Program-made: the position numbers and the translations under genes
Assembly (NCBI GenBank): GCA_964626595.1
Contig: CAZVFU010000044.1
Span: 1-19,222, forward strand
DNA: 19,222 nt
Direction of reading: 5' to 3'
Source of the DNA: JAWLFI01 sp964626595
GTDB taxonomy: Bacteria > Bacteroidota > Bacteroidia > Chitinophagales > Saprospiraceae
Shown: piece after piece, positions 1 to 6,839 of the stretch
Position numbering within the stretch: position 1 is the first letter of the stretch
Layout of the letters: every line of letters begins with the position of its first letter
Notes under the pieces: generated by a model
The model's input: the letters and a program-made list of their open reading frames with translations, nothing else
Told to the model about the DNA's origin: nothing
The model's database searches: none

Positions 1-65
1 TTTTTACCTAAAGCATTCAGGTCATCAATTTGCGGCTTAAGCTTCCAAATGGTGTTTTTATTCAT
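1..65 (-). CDS. N-terminus of a probable hotdog-fold (PaaI-type) thioesterase, cut by the window edge
   Basis: An ATG on the minus strand at 65-63 opens a frame that stays open to base 1 and reads MNKNTIWKLKPQIDDLNALG followed by K. The start resembles the N-terminus of Bacteroidota hotdog-fold thioesterases, small enzymes that hydrolyse acyl-CoA thioesters and in some genomes serve the DHNA-CoA step of menaquinone synthesis. The catalytic region lies outside the window, so the family call rests on recall of the N-terminus alone. The gene is transcribed away from the repeat at 136-261; the 70 bases between them must hold its promoter, but I could not identify one confidently. That a gene starts here is fairly safe; its function is a guess. 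Confidence 0.5.
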   Translation of the reverse strand, partial: MNKNTIWKLKPQIDDLNALGK

Positions 66-135
66 TCTGTAGTTCCTGTTTCCGTGAAAAATGTCCGACT
101 TTCATATAGTATAACGAAAAAAGATCAAGCTGAGT

Positions 136-261
136 TGCATCAGCGCTGGGAGTAGGGCGAGGCTTTTGCCGAAGCCGTCGCCACCGAGGTGTCGGTGGCG
201 ACCACGCTACGGACATAGCGACCCCGAGGCGCCCGAAGGGCTCTTCGGGGTGATGCCCAAA
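136..261 (-). repeat. GC-rich structured intergenic repeat downstream of the aminotransferase gene (copy 1)
   Basis: Read on the minus strand, the element starts TTTGGGC (plus 261-255), 14 bases after the stop of the aminotransferase gene. Its ends pair: GCATCA at 137-142 with TGATGC at 251-256. Inside are further perfect helices: 177-187 with 192-202 (11 bp, four-base loop), 221-227 with 245-251 (ACCCCGA/TCGGGGT), 205-209 with 216-220 (CGCTA/TAGCG) and 161-165 with 172-176 (GGCTT/AAGCC). The outer 221-251 helix and the terminal helix overlap by one base, so not all can form at once. The stretch is much richer in G+C than the flanking genes. A core at 208-226 recurs in the element at 11141-11360. 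The layout recalls GGGCGTTA...TAACGC-type intergenic repeats seen in many Bacteroidota; that comparison is from memory. The open frame crossing it is not a gene. Confidence 0.75.
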
Positions 262-275
262 TACACTAAAGAACA

Positions 276-1544
276 TTAATCAAAGCCTTTCAGTGTCTTT
301 TCGATGATATCGCAGCAATCGTGAATTTCATCTTCAGTCATGATGAGAGGCGGGGCAAAGCGAATGATGTTTCCGTGTGTAGGCTTGGCTAGCAGGCCAT
401 TATTTTTGAGCTCGATGCATATATTCCATGCCGTTTTTGAATCGGGGCTATCGTTGATAACAATAGCGTTAAGGAGGCCTTTTCCTCTGACGAGGGAAAC
501 GATCTCCATTTGATCTACCAGCTTTTGCATGCGGGCCCGGAAAATGATTCCGAGTTTTTCTGCGCGGTCATCCAATCGCTCGTCGCGAACCACTTCCAGG
601 GCGGCTTTGGCTACGGCGCAGGCGAGTGGATTTCCACCAAAGGTGCTTCCGTGCTCGCCGGCCTGGATAGATAACATAATGGGGTCGTCTGCAAGCACCG
701 CTGAAACCGGGTATACACCACCGGAAATCGCTTTGCCAAGAACGAGGATATCTGCTCGAGTTTCGTATTTGTTTTCGCAGAATTCCTGACAGTCGCATCT
801 GCCACAAGTGGCGAGGAGCTTCCCCGTTCGGGCAATTCCTGTCTGAACCTCGTCCGCTATAAAGAGAACGTTGTGTTTCTTGCATAGAGCATGTGCGCGA
901 GCTAAATATTCTTCGTGCGGAACTACGACGCCGGCCTCGCCCTGTATGGGTTCAAACATAAATCCAGCGATGTGTGGCTCCTGGATCGCTTTTTCGAGTG
1001 CGGGGATGTCGTCGTAAGGAACGATGTCATAGCCGGGCAGGTATGGGCCAAAGCCTTCTCTACTGCTCTCTTCAGTTGAGGCGGAAATGGCTCCCATGGT
1101 CCGTCCGTGAAAATTGCTGGTGACAAAAATAATTCGTGCTTTATTCTCGGGGATGCCCTTTTTCTCGTAGGCCCATTTTCGGCACAATTTAATAGCAGTT
1201 TCAACAGCTTCGGCACCTGTGTTCATCGGCAGGAGTTTATCATAACCGAAATAGTCGGTGGCAAACTTCTCAAAGGGGCCGAGTTGGTCATTGTGAAAGG
1301 CTCGTGAGGTTAGGGTGAGTTCTTCAGCCTGACTATGAAGGGCATCCAGAATATGAGGGTGACCGTGGCCCTGATTCACCGCAGAATAGGCCGACAGGAA
1401 ATCATAGTATTTTTTGCCTTCCACATCCCATAAGTGGACACCTTTTCCTCGTTTCAGTACAACGGGAAGGGGATGGTAATTGTGGGCACCGTGTTTGTGC
1501 TCGATATCGATATAGTATTGTTCGGTTTTATTCTGCTCTATCAT
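276..1544 (-). CDS. rocD: Ornithine--oxo-acid aminotransferase
   Basis: A 422-residue class III PLP aminotransferase that moves the delta-amino group of ornithine to 2-oxoglutarate, giving glutamate semialdehyde, in cytosolic arginine/proline metabolism. Visible motifs are the phosphate-cup NTGAEAVE (108-115), the aromatic-binding NFHGRT (144-149), the cofactor aspartate in FIADEVQTG (D231), the Schiff-base lysine in LGKAISGG (K271) and the HGSTFGGNP segment near 298-306. Length and N-terminus match bacterial ornithine aminotransferases. Between the active-site Asp and Lys is an insert with four cysteines (C247, C250, C252, C256) that looks like a small metal knuckle; I recall similar Cys-rich inserts in flavobacterial homologues. 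It is the last gene of a four-gene minus-strand operon, 17 bases after the dephospho-CoA kinase stop. A structured repeat follows its stop codon. Confidence 0.93.
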   Translation of the reverse strand: MIEQNKTEQYYIDIEHKHGAHNYHPLPVVLKRGKGVHLWDVEGKKYYDFLSAYSAVNQGHGHPHILDALHSQAEELTLTSRAFHNDQLGPFEKFATDYFGYDKLLPMNTGAEAVETAIKLCRKWAYEKKGIPENKARIIFVTSNFHGRTMGAISASTEESSREGFGPYLPGYDIVPYDDIPALEKAIQEPHIAGFMFEPIQGEAGVVVPHEEYLARAHALCKKHNVLFIADEVQTGIARTGKLLATCGRCDCQEFCENKYETRADILVLGKAISGGVYPVSAVLADDPIMLSIQAGEHGSTFGGNPLACAVAKAALEVVRDERLDDRAEKLGIIFRARMQKLVDQMEIVSLVRGKGLLNAIVINDSPDSKTAWNICIELKNNGLLAKPTHGNIIRFAPPLIMTEDEIHDCCDIIEKTLKGFD

Positions 1545-1561
1545 GTTCTGATTTTAAGGAA

Positions 1562-2161
1562 TTAAGATCTAAGAGAAAGTTCCCAGCGGGTGATAATGTT
1601 TTGAAGCTGAAAGATAAGGCTATGTTGTCCATCGTTCAAAATTATTCCATCGGATTGCTGACATTTTTCTTTTTGGCTCATCTGATGATCCAAACGGTCC
1701 TGTACATCTTTTTTATTGCTATTGTCTCGCTTTACTACCCGGTCGATTAGGATGGAGGCCGGAGCGGCTACCGTGATCGTGTAATCAAAACTGCTTTGAT
1801 GGCCCGCTTCAAAGGTAAGGGCAGCTTCCTCAATAGCAGTTCCATAGCCCTCTTTTTGACGCTCAATCATCCAGTCCATCATATCTTTGTGGACGGCGGG
1901 ATGAACGATACTATTCAGTTGTCGTAAAGCTTCAGCGTCTGTAAAAACGCGTCGGGCGAGATAGGTTCGGTTCAATTTTTGACCGGAATAAGCTTTTGGA
2001 CCAAAAGCGCGGACAAGTTCACGCTGGAGTTTTGTATCGTTCTCCATGAGCCATTTTGCTTTTTGATCGGCGTAATACACCGGGTAGCCCCATATTTCCA
2101 GAATCCGACAGCAACTCGTTTTTCCACTTCCTATGTTTCCGGTAACGGCTAATTTTTTCAT
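1562..2161 (-). CDS. coaE: Dephospho-CoA kinase
   Basis: Phosphorylates the 3'-OH of dephospho-CoA with ATP, the last step of coenzyme A synthesis, in the cytosol. The start chosen is ATG at 2161, giving 199 residues and MKKLAVTGNIGSGKTS with the Walker A loop GNIGSGKT at residues 8-15. A TTG four codons upstream (2173) would add MPQY and cannot be excluded. The CoaE lid-region IVHPAVH motif is present near residue 88, and the length is normal for the family. The gene lies 13 bases after the YigZ stop and 17 bases before rocD, consistent with co-transcription. In many Bacteroidota I recall coaE near nusB (often with yajC between); here nusB is in the divergent operon at 5889 and no yajC is visible. 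Confidence 0.92.
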   Translation of the reverse strand: MKKLAVTGNIGSGKTSCCRILEIWGYPVYYADQKAKWLMENDTKLQRELVRAFGPKAYSGQKLNRTYLARRVFTDAEALRQLNSIVHPAVHKDMMDWMIERQKEGYGTAIEEAALTFEAGHQSSFDYTITVAAPASILIDRVVKRDNSNKKDVQDRLDHQMSQKEKCQQSDGIILNDGQHSLIFQLQNIITRWELSLRS

Positions 2162-2174
2162 ATACTGCGGCAAA

Positions 2175-2834
2175 TTAATGCGTTTTCTCTAATATTATTG
2201 AAAAATCGTGGTCTGTGATCAAATCTTCTTTATTTGCGCTGTGCCCCACAAAGTGTGTTGAAATGATATTCCAGTATTTTTCGGTTTGCGATTGAGGTAT
2301 GGCCAGCTGAAAGGAGGGGAGCTGTTCAAAGTTTTTTTCTAAAATATCAACTTTAGCATACTTTAATGCCTCCATGAATATGGGCATAACCGCATAAGGG
2401 CATTGCACGCGAAAATAAGTCATTACTTTTTTAGGTACGATTTTAGCTTTGTGGAGTGCGGCAGCTGTACTCTCTCTATAGGCTTCAATAAGTCCGGAAA
2501 CGCCCAATTTGGTGCCCCCAAAGTAGCGGACGACAATGGCTCCAACGCGGACCACATCAAAGCTATGTAACTGTCCGAGTATGGGTCGACCGGCAGATCC
2601 CGAAGGCTCGCCGTCGTCATTGAATCTTTCTAATACATTCTGTGGTCCTAAGCTGAAAGCGGTGCAAAAGTGACGTGCCTTGTGATGATCTTCTTGAATT
2701 TCCTCTAGTTTTTCTTGAAAGTCCTTCTCTGATTCAATGGGAAAAACGTAGGCGATAAACCGAGAGCCTTTATCTTTAAATTCGCCCACAGATTCATGAG
2801 AAATGGTTGTATAACTGTCGGTTGGAGTACTCAT
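2175..2834 (-). CDS. YigZ/IMPACT family protein (UPF0029)
   Basis: A member of the YigZ/IMPACT family, whose N-terminal domain resembles the ribosomal S5/EF-G domain IV fold and whose C-terminal domain resembles EF-G domain V; a role near ribosomes or RNA is suspected, but the biochemical function in bacteria is not settled. The signature is clear: KARHFCTAF (52-60), FNDDGEPSGSAGRPIL (71-86) and VVRYFGGTKLGVSGLI (101-116). The ATG at 2834 gives 219 residues and begins MSTPTDSYTT, a normal N-terminus. A longer frame starting at 2888 would overlap the transporter gene by 49 bases and adds a non-family sequence, so I reject it. The start lies 5 bases after the transporter stop, indicating an operon. 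Confidence 0.9.
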   Translation of the reverse strand: MSTPTDSYTTISHESVGEFKDKGSRFIAYVFPIESEKDFQEKLEEIQEDHHKARHFCTAFSLGPQNVLERFNDDGEPSGSAGRPILGQLHSFDVVRVGAIVVRYFGGTKLGVSGLIEAYRESTAAALHKAKIVPKKVMTYFRVQCPYAVMPIFMEALKYAKVDILEKNFEQLPSFQLAIPQSQTEKYWNIISTHFVGHSANKEDLITDHDFSIILEKTH

Positions 2835-2839
2835 TTTGA

Positions 2840-3715
2840 TTAGGATATTAAGGCAATGGATACGATGGCCAGCGCAAATCCGGCCCACTTCATAGGGCTT
2901 AGCGACTCATCAAAAAATAACTTCCCAAAAATAGCAGTGCATCCTATGATGCCCACATTTACGATAGGATAGAAGGCACTGCCTTCCCAGCCGGTGTTCA
3001 GTGACAAGAGTATGAAGTAAATGGAGCCATAGTTCACTAGCCCGAGTAAAACCCCCGCTTTAATTTCACGGGTGCTGACCTCAGCCTTAGATCGAATCCA
3101 CCGTATGAATAAAATAAAGCTGCCCACAACAGCTGCCACGAAGAATATATAAGTAACTAATCTGAGATCTGATCCCGAGTAGAGATTCTCGGCTTCCATG
3201 GACAAAAAAGTAGAGTCAATAACCGCATTGACTAACAGAACCAGAAAGGGAAGAGCTAAAATGGAATTGGGTAACTTTTTTACATCGGGTAGGGGAGTTC
3301 CTTCTTTTGGTTTCTGATTCAGCAAATAAATGGAAGGTATGGCAGTAGCTATTCCGAGCCACTTCATCCATCCGGAACTCTCCTGATAAAATACAATTCC
3401 AAAGATAGCTGTGACGACCAGAGACATTTTTTGCATGAGGGTGGTAAAAGTCATACCGTAAAACTGTACACAAATAGCGACCACATTAAATCCAATAATA
3501 AAAATAACGCCGACCGCTCCCACATAAGGCAACCACGGAGCGGTCCATATATCAGACTGCACTAACTGATTGCCATACTGAATATACCCTATACCCACGC
3601 AGACATAATAATTGATAACGATGGATGCGAAGGTGTCTACTTTCCACTGATTAAAAAATCTAAAGATTAACCCAATGAGGGCATTTGATAGTATGGCGAG
3701 GGAAATATAGAGCAC
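2840..3715 (-). CDS. EamA/DMT family membrane transporter
   Basis: A 291-residue integral inner-membrane protein of the drug/metabolite transporter superfamily with about ten hydrophobic segments. Two halves are visible as an internal repeat: TAIFGIVFYQES with GWMKWLGIA (about 102-122) matches TAIFGKLFFDES with PMKWAGFA (about 260-280), the usual EamA duplication. The substrate cannot be inferred. The start is GTG at 3715: an in-frame TAG lies two codons upstream, and the first transmembrane segment begins immediately, as in homologues. It is the first gene of the minus-strand operon ending with rocD. The intergenic space to the divergent DUF1599 gene is under 100 bases and must carry promoters for both directions. 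Confidence 0.88.
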   Translation of the reverse strand: MLYISLAILSNALIGLIFRFFNQWKVDTFASIVINYYVCVGIGYIQYGNQLVQSDIWTAPWLPYVGAVGVIFIIGFNVVAICVQFYGMTFTTLMQKMSLVVTAIFGIVFYQESSGWMKWLGIATAIPSIYLLNQKPKEGTPLPDVKKLPNSILALPFLVLLVNAVIDSTFLSMEAENLYSGSDLRLVTYIFFVAAVVGSFILFIRWIRSKAEVSTREIKAGVLLGLVNYGSIYFILLSLNTGWEGSAFYPIVNVGIIGCTAIFGKLFFDESLSPMKWAGFALAIVSIALIS

Positions 3716-3752
3716 GCGCTAAAAAGTTTTTGACCTTGATTGCCGAGAGATG

Positions 3753-3786
3753 CAAATTAATAGATTATTTTTAAGAAATTTGCAAA
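3753..3786 (-). promoter_or_regulatory. Weak candidate Bacteroidota-type promoter for the minus-strand transporter operon
   Basis: On the minus strand a TTTG (plus 3783-3786) is followed after 22 bases by TTAATTTG (plus 3760-3753), which matches 7 of 8 positions of the TAnnTTTG -7 box described for Bacteroides primary sigma factors. The spacing is slightly longer than the usual 19-21. The predicted start would fall about 30 bases before the GTG at 3715. This is only a pattern match in A/T-rich DNA. Confidence 0.27.
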
Positions 3787-3798
3787 AAATCCGAACCC

Positions 3799-4335
3799 TT
3801 GAGGAAAACATTGGAGCAATACCGTCAGATCGAAGAGCGATGTAAAGAGGTGTTTATGAATAAGCATCGCGATTATGGGATGGCCTGGCATATACTTCGT
3901 CTATCTTCCCTTACAGATCAAATGTATATAAAAGCACGAAGAATTCGCAGTTTGGAAGAGCATGGAATAAGTAAAGTCGATGAAGGTATAGAACCAGAGT
4001 ACGTGGGCCTGGTAAATTATGGCGTAATGTCTCTCATGAAGTTGGATCTTTCCGCGAAAGACATTAAGCAGTTGGCAGCTGAGCAGCTATCAGAGGCTTA
4101 TGAGGGCTATCTAAAACAAGCCCGGGATCTAATGATGAAAAAAAATCATGATTACGGAGAGGCATGGCGCCATATGCGGGTTTCGTCCTTAACAGACCTC
4201 ATTCTAATGAAATTATTGCGCATTCGGCAGATCGAGGATAATGAGGGGAAAACAATTAATTCCGAAGGTTTGGATGCCAATTACATAGATATCATAAATT
4301 ATTCGATCTTTGCGTTAATCCGCTTAGGGGAGTAA
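3799..4335 (+). CDS. DUF1599 protein with two tandem copies of the domain
   Basis: A 178-residue soluble protein made of two copies of one domain. The first has KHRDYGMAWHILRLSSLTDQ (22-41) and ends in YVGLVNYGVMSLMKL; the second has KNHDYGEAWRHMRVSSLTDL (115-134) and ends in YIDIINYSIFALIRL. The shared K-x-H/R-DYG-x-AW...SSLTD pattern identifies DUF1599, which I recall also being called nucleotide modification associated domain 1; its biochemical role is unknown to me. No ATG lies at the natural N-terminus. The frame can start at TTG 3799 or TTG 3811; the latter has GAGG at 3801-3804, six bases upstream, a good ribosome binding site and unusual here. An in-frame TAA at 3772 limits extension. 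It is the first gene of a six-gene run, 11 bases before the next start. Confidence 0.85.
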   Translation: MRKTLEQYRQIEERCKEVFMNKHRDYGMAWHILRLSSLTDQMYIKARRIRSLEEHGISKVDEGIEPEYVGLVNYGVMSLMKLDLSAKDIKQLAAEQLSEAYEGYLKQARDLMMKKNHDYGEAWRHMRVSSLTDLILMKLLRIRQIEDNEGKTINSEGLDANYIDIINYSIFALIRLGE

Positions 4336-4346
4336 ACCAATAACCA

Positions 4347-5837
4347 ATGACACTAATCAGTCTTATTCTTTACGTTGCTATTGGGGCTGCAGCACTGACA
4401 GCTCTTTTCGGCCTTTTGCTTAAAAAGGTAGAAAGCTACCTCATGAGTTTTTTACAAAACTTTGCAGGCCTTCTTTTTATCGTTTCAGGTTGGGTTAAAG
4501 TAGTGGACCCTTTGGGGACGGCTTATAAAATGCAAGATTATTTTGAGCAATTTGAGTTGACGTTTGAAGCTACCTGGCTTTCATTCCTGGCTCCTCTTTT
4601 TCCTCTATTATCCGAGTATTCAGCAAGCTTTGCATTGATTGTTATTATTTTGGAAATGATACTGGGCTGGATGCTTATCGTAGGGTATCAGCGTAAGGGG
4701 GTTGCCTGGCTATTCTTTTTGCTCGTTCTGTTTTTCACCTTTCTTACAGGATTTACCTTCCTGACGGGCTATGTTCCTCCTTCAGAGAACTTTTTTGATT
4801 TTTCAGTCTGGCAGGAATACGATCCGAGACATATGCGGGTGACGGACTGTGGCTGCTTTGGTGATTTCATTAAAATCGAACCCCGGGTATCCTTCATGAA
4901 GGATGTTTTCCTGTTAGTCCCAGCCGTTCTCTTTCTCATTTTCTGGAAGCGTGAACATCAAATACTTAATGCAAGAGGGAGATGGGTTAGCTCTCTGGTG
5001 TTGGGCGGCTTTCTCTTATACTATGGAATGAGTAATTTTGTTTGGAACATTCCCGACTTTGATTTTCGGCCCTTTAAGGAGGGAGTCAATATCTACGAAA
5101 AAAAGAAAGCAGAAGAAGAGGCTTCGAATAGTATCAGCATTGATAAGGTTCAATTGACTCATCGCAAAAATGGGCAAGTGGTAGAGCTATCCTACACGGA
5201 TTATATGGACGTATACAAAGAATATCCTAAAGAAACATATGATGTAGATTATCAGTATGAAAAGCCTGCCATCGAACCGACCAAACTTAGTGAGTTTGTC
5301 GTTTATAATTCTGAGGGTGAAAATGTGGCTGATGAACTATTGAGCCAGGAGGGGTATAGTTTTATGGTCGTAGCTGATGCATTAAAAGGGGAGGTCTCTT
5401 ACACGGATATCGAGGTTCAAGATACGGTATATGTGTCCGATACGATTCAGTTGGTCGGCCTGGATTCAACTATTATTGTCGATCGGGTTGATACCATTTT
5501 AAGTCGAACTACTTCTCGTCTGGAGGCCGATTGGGATGAATCGTATGTGTCCAAATTCACGGATTACTTTATTCCTGTTATGGATTTGGCTTTGAATGAG
5601 GGCCATCAAGCTTATGTTTTAGCCGGGAAGGTGAGCTATGAAGCCATGGAAAACTTCATGACATCAAATGAAGTGCCCGGTCAGGTATATGAGGCCGACA
5701 ACATCTTACTTAAAACGATGGTTCGTTCTAATCCCGGACTTATTCTTCTTCACAATGGAACCGTGGTTAAGAAGTGGCACTGGAATCAAATGCCGGACTA
5801 TGAGACCATTAAAGAGACTTACATTGGCAACGAATAA
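4347..5837 (+). CDS. BT_3928-type membrane protein: DoxX/MauE-like domain plus periplasmic thioredoxin-like tail
   Basis: A 496-residue protein with two parts. Residues 1-230 hold about six hydrophobic segments of the DoxX/MauE-like type and a DCGCFGD motif (167-173), whose paired cysteines are typical of MauE-like partners in thiol redox or disulfide chemistry. Residues about 240-496 are soluble, acidic and thioredoxin-like in layout (EGYSFMVVADAL, later PGLILLHNGTVVKKWHWNQMPDY) but without a CxxC motif. I recognise it as the family called BT_3928 in Bacteroidota; its substrate is unknown. It follows the DUF1599 gene by 11 bases, a pairing I recall from other Bacteroidota, often next to triose-phosphate isomerase, which is absent here. 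The gap to nusB is 51 bases. Confidence 0.82.
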   Translation: MTLISLILYVAIGAAALTALFGLLLKKVESYLMSFLQNFAGLLFIVSGWVKVVDPLGTAYKMQDYFEQFELTFEATWLSFLAPLFPLLSEYSASFALIVIILEMILGWMLIVGYQRKGVAWLFFLLVLFFTFLTGFTFLTGYVPPSENFFDFSVWQEYDPRHMRVTDCGCFGDFIKIEPRVSFMKDVFLLVPAVLFLIFWKREHQILNARGRWVSSLVLGGFLLYYGMSNFVWNIPDFDFRPFKEGVNIYEKKKAEEEASNSISIDKVQLTHRKNGQVVELSYTDYMDVYKEYPKETYDVDYQYEKPAIEPTKLSEFVVYNSEGENVADELLSQEGYSFMVVADALKGEVSYTDIEVQDTVYVSDTIQLVGLDSTIIVDRVDTILSRTTSRLEADWDESYVSKFTDYFIPVMDLALNEGHQAYVLAGKVSYEAMENFMTSNEVPGQVYEADNILLKTMVRSNPGLILLHNGTVVKKWHWNQMPDYETIKETYIGNE

Positions 5838-5888
5838 ATATCCTTTTCCAGTTATGCAATTACTTGATTTTCTACTAAAAGTTTCCTT

Positions 5889-6824
5889 ATGCTAAGTCGA
5901 AGGAATATTCGAATTAAAGTGATGCAGTCATTGTATGCCTATGAACTGGATAGTGATATGAGTCTGGCAGATGCTCAACAAAAATATAAGGACGGGATTG
6001 ACCGAAGTTATAATCTTTTCCTGTTTTCCCTACACATCATTGGGCAAATTTGTGATTTTGCCTCAACGGATGAAAAATGGAGAAAGGATAAATATCTTCC
6101 CAACGAAAATGATAAAGCTTTTAAGAGTATTTTCTCTTCAAATCCGCTTTCACGATCCTTAATTCACGATGAATTTTTGTTAAAAAGAGCCAAACAAAAG
6201 TCCTTTGAAAAACTATATGACAAAGACTTACTTAAAAGTTTATATCAGGATTTTTCTCAGGACGAAGAATATCAAGCCTATTCGACAAAGGACGAATGGA
6301 GTGATGAGGAGCATATGGAAATATTTCATGCCCTGCTTCGGTTTTTAAAGAAAAAAGAGTCATTTAATGATATTCTGGAAGACGCTTTCCCAAACTGGAT
6401 TGATGATAAATCTCTTGTATTAGGCGCTATCAAAAAAACCTTTAAAGCTCTGCCCTTGAAGGAGGGTTGGTTAAGAGATTTTTATCCCGACTCAGAGACG
6501 GTGCAGGAGTTTGGGGAACAATTATTTGTAAAAGCAGCCTCTCATAGAGAAGAAATGGAGGAGATCATCAAGCCGAAGTTAAAGAATTGGAATATTGATC
6601 GCTTAGCACTAATCGACAAATTATGTCTGGAAATGGCAATCATTGAATTCATTCATTTTACTACCATACCGGTAAAGGTGACCATCAATGAGTATGTAGA
6701 CCTTTCCAAGCGTTACAGTACCGATAATTCAAAGGAGTTTATAAACGGTCTATTGGATAAAGTGAAGGCAGATCTCTTAGATAGTGGAAAAATTGTGAAA
6801 CAAGGTCGAGGCCTTCAGCAATAG
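5889..6824 (+). CDS. nusB: Transcription antitermination factor NusB, long Bacteroidota form
   Basis: NusB binds boxA RNA with S10 (NusE) in antitermination complexes needed for rRNA transcription. The protein starts MLSRRNIRIKVMQSLYAYEL, a NusB N-terminal helix, and ends with the diagnostic region NWNIDRLALIDKLCLEMAI (238-256), then IPVKVTINEYVDLSKRYSTD and EFINGLLDKV (from about 263 to 296). At 311 residues it is about twice the usual 140, because a helical insert of roughly 170 residues, rich in Lys, Asp and Glu, separates the ends; this long form is usual in Bacteroidota as I recall. It starts 51 bases after the preceding stop, and guaA follows after 15 bases. Confidence 0.92.
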   Translation: MLSRRNIRIKVMQSLYAYELDSDMSLADAQQKYKDGIDRSYNLFLFSLHIIGQICDFASTDEKWRKDKYLPNENDKAFKSIFSSNPLSRSLIHDEFLLKRAKQKSFEKLYDKDLLKSLYQDFSQDEEYQAYSTKDEWSDEEHMEIFHALLRFLKKKESFNDILEDAFPNWIDDKSLVLGAIKKTFKALPLKEGWLRDFYPDSETVQEFGEQLFVKAASHREEMEEIIKPKLKNWNIDRLALIDKLCLEMAIIEFIHFTTIPVKVTINEYVDLSKRYSTDNSKEFINGLLDKVKADLLDSGKIVKQGRGLQQ

Positions 6825-6839
6825 CCTAAAATTAAAAGC

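Noticed and set aside
66..135. TATACT on the minus strand as a -10 box for the left-edge gene
   Set aside because: No matching -35 or -33 element sits at the right distance, and the local A/T content makes such matches common.
58..276. 72-codon minus-strand open frame across the left repeat
   Set aside because: It is formed by GC-rich hairpin sequence, begins inside the spacer after rocD and has low-complexity Pro/Arg content; the DNA is better explained as a structured repeat.
2835..2888. 18-codon upstream extension of the YigZ frame
   Set aside because: It would overlap the transporter gene by 49 bases and adds sequence unlike the family; the ATG at 2834 fits both spacing and homology.
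5854..5895. 13-codon frame ending across the nusB start (a possible leader peptide)
   Set aside because: The frame MQLLDFLLKVSLC ends with a stop overlapping the nusB ATG, but there is no attenuator-like hairpin or codon bias to support a leader peptide.
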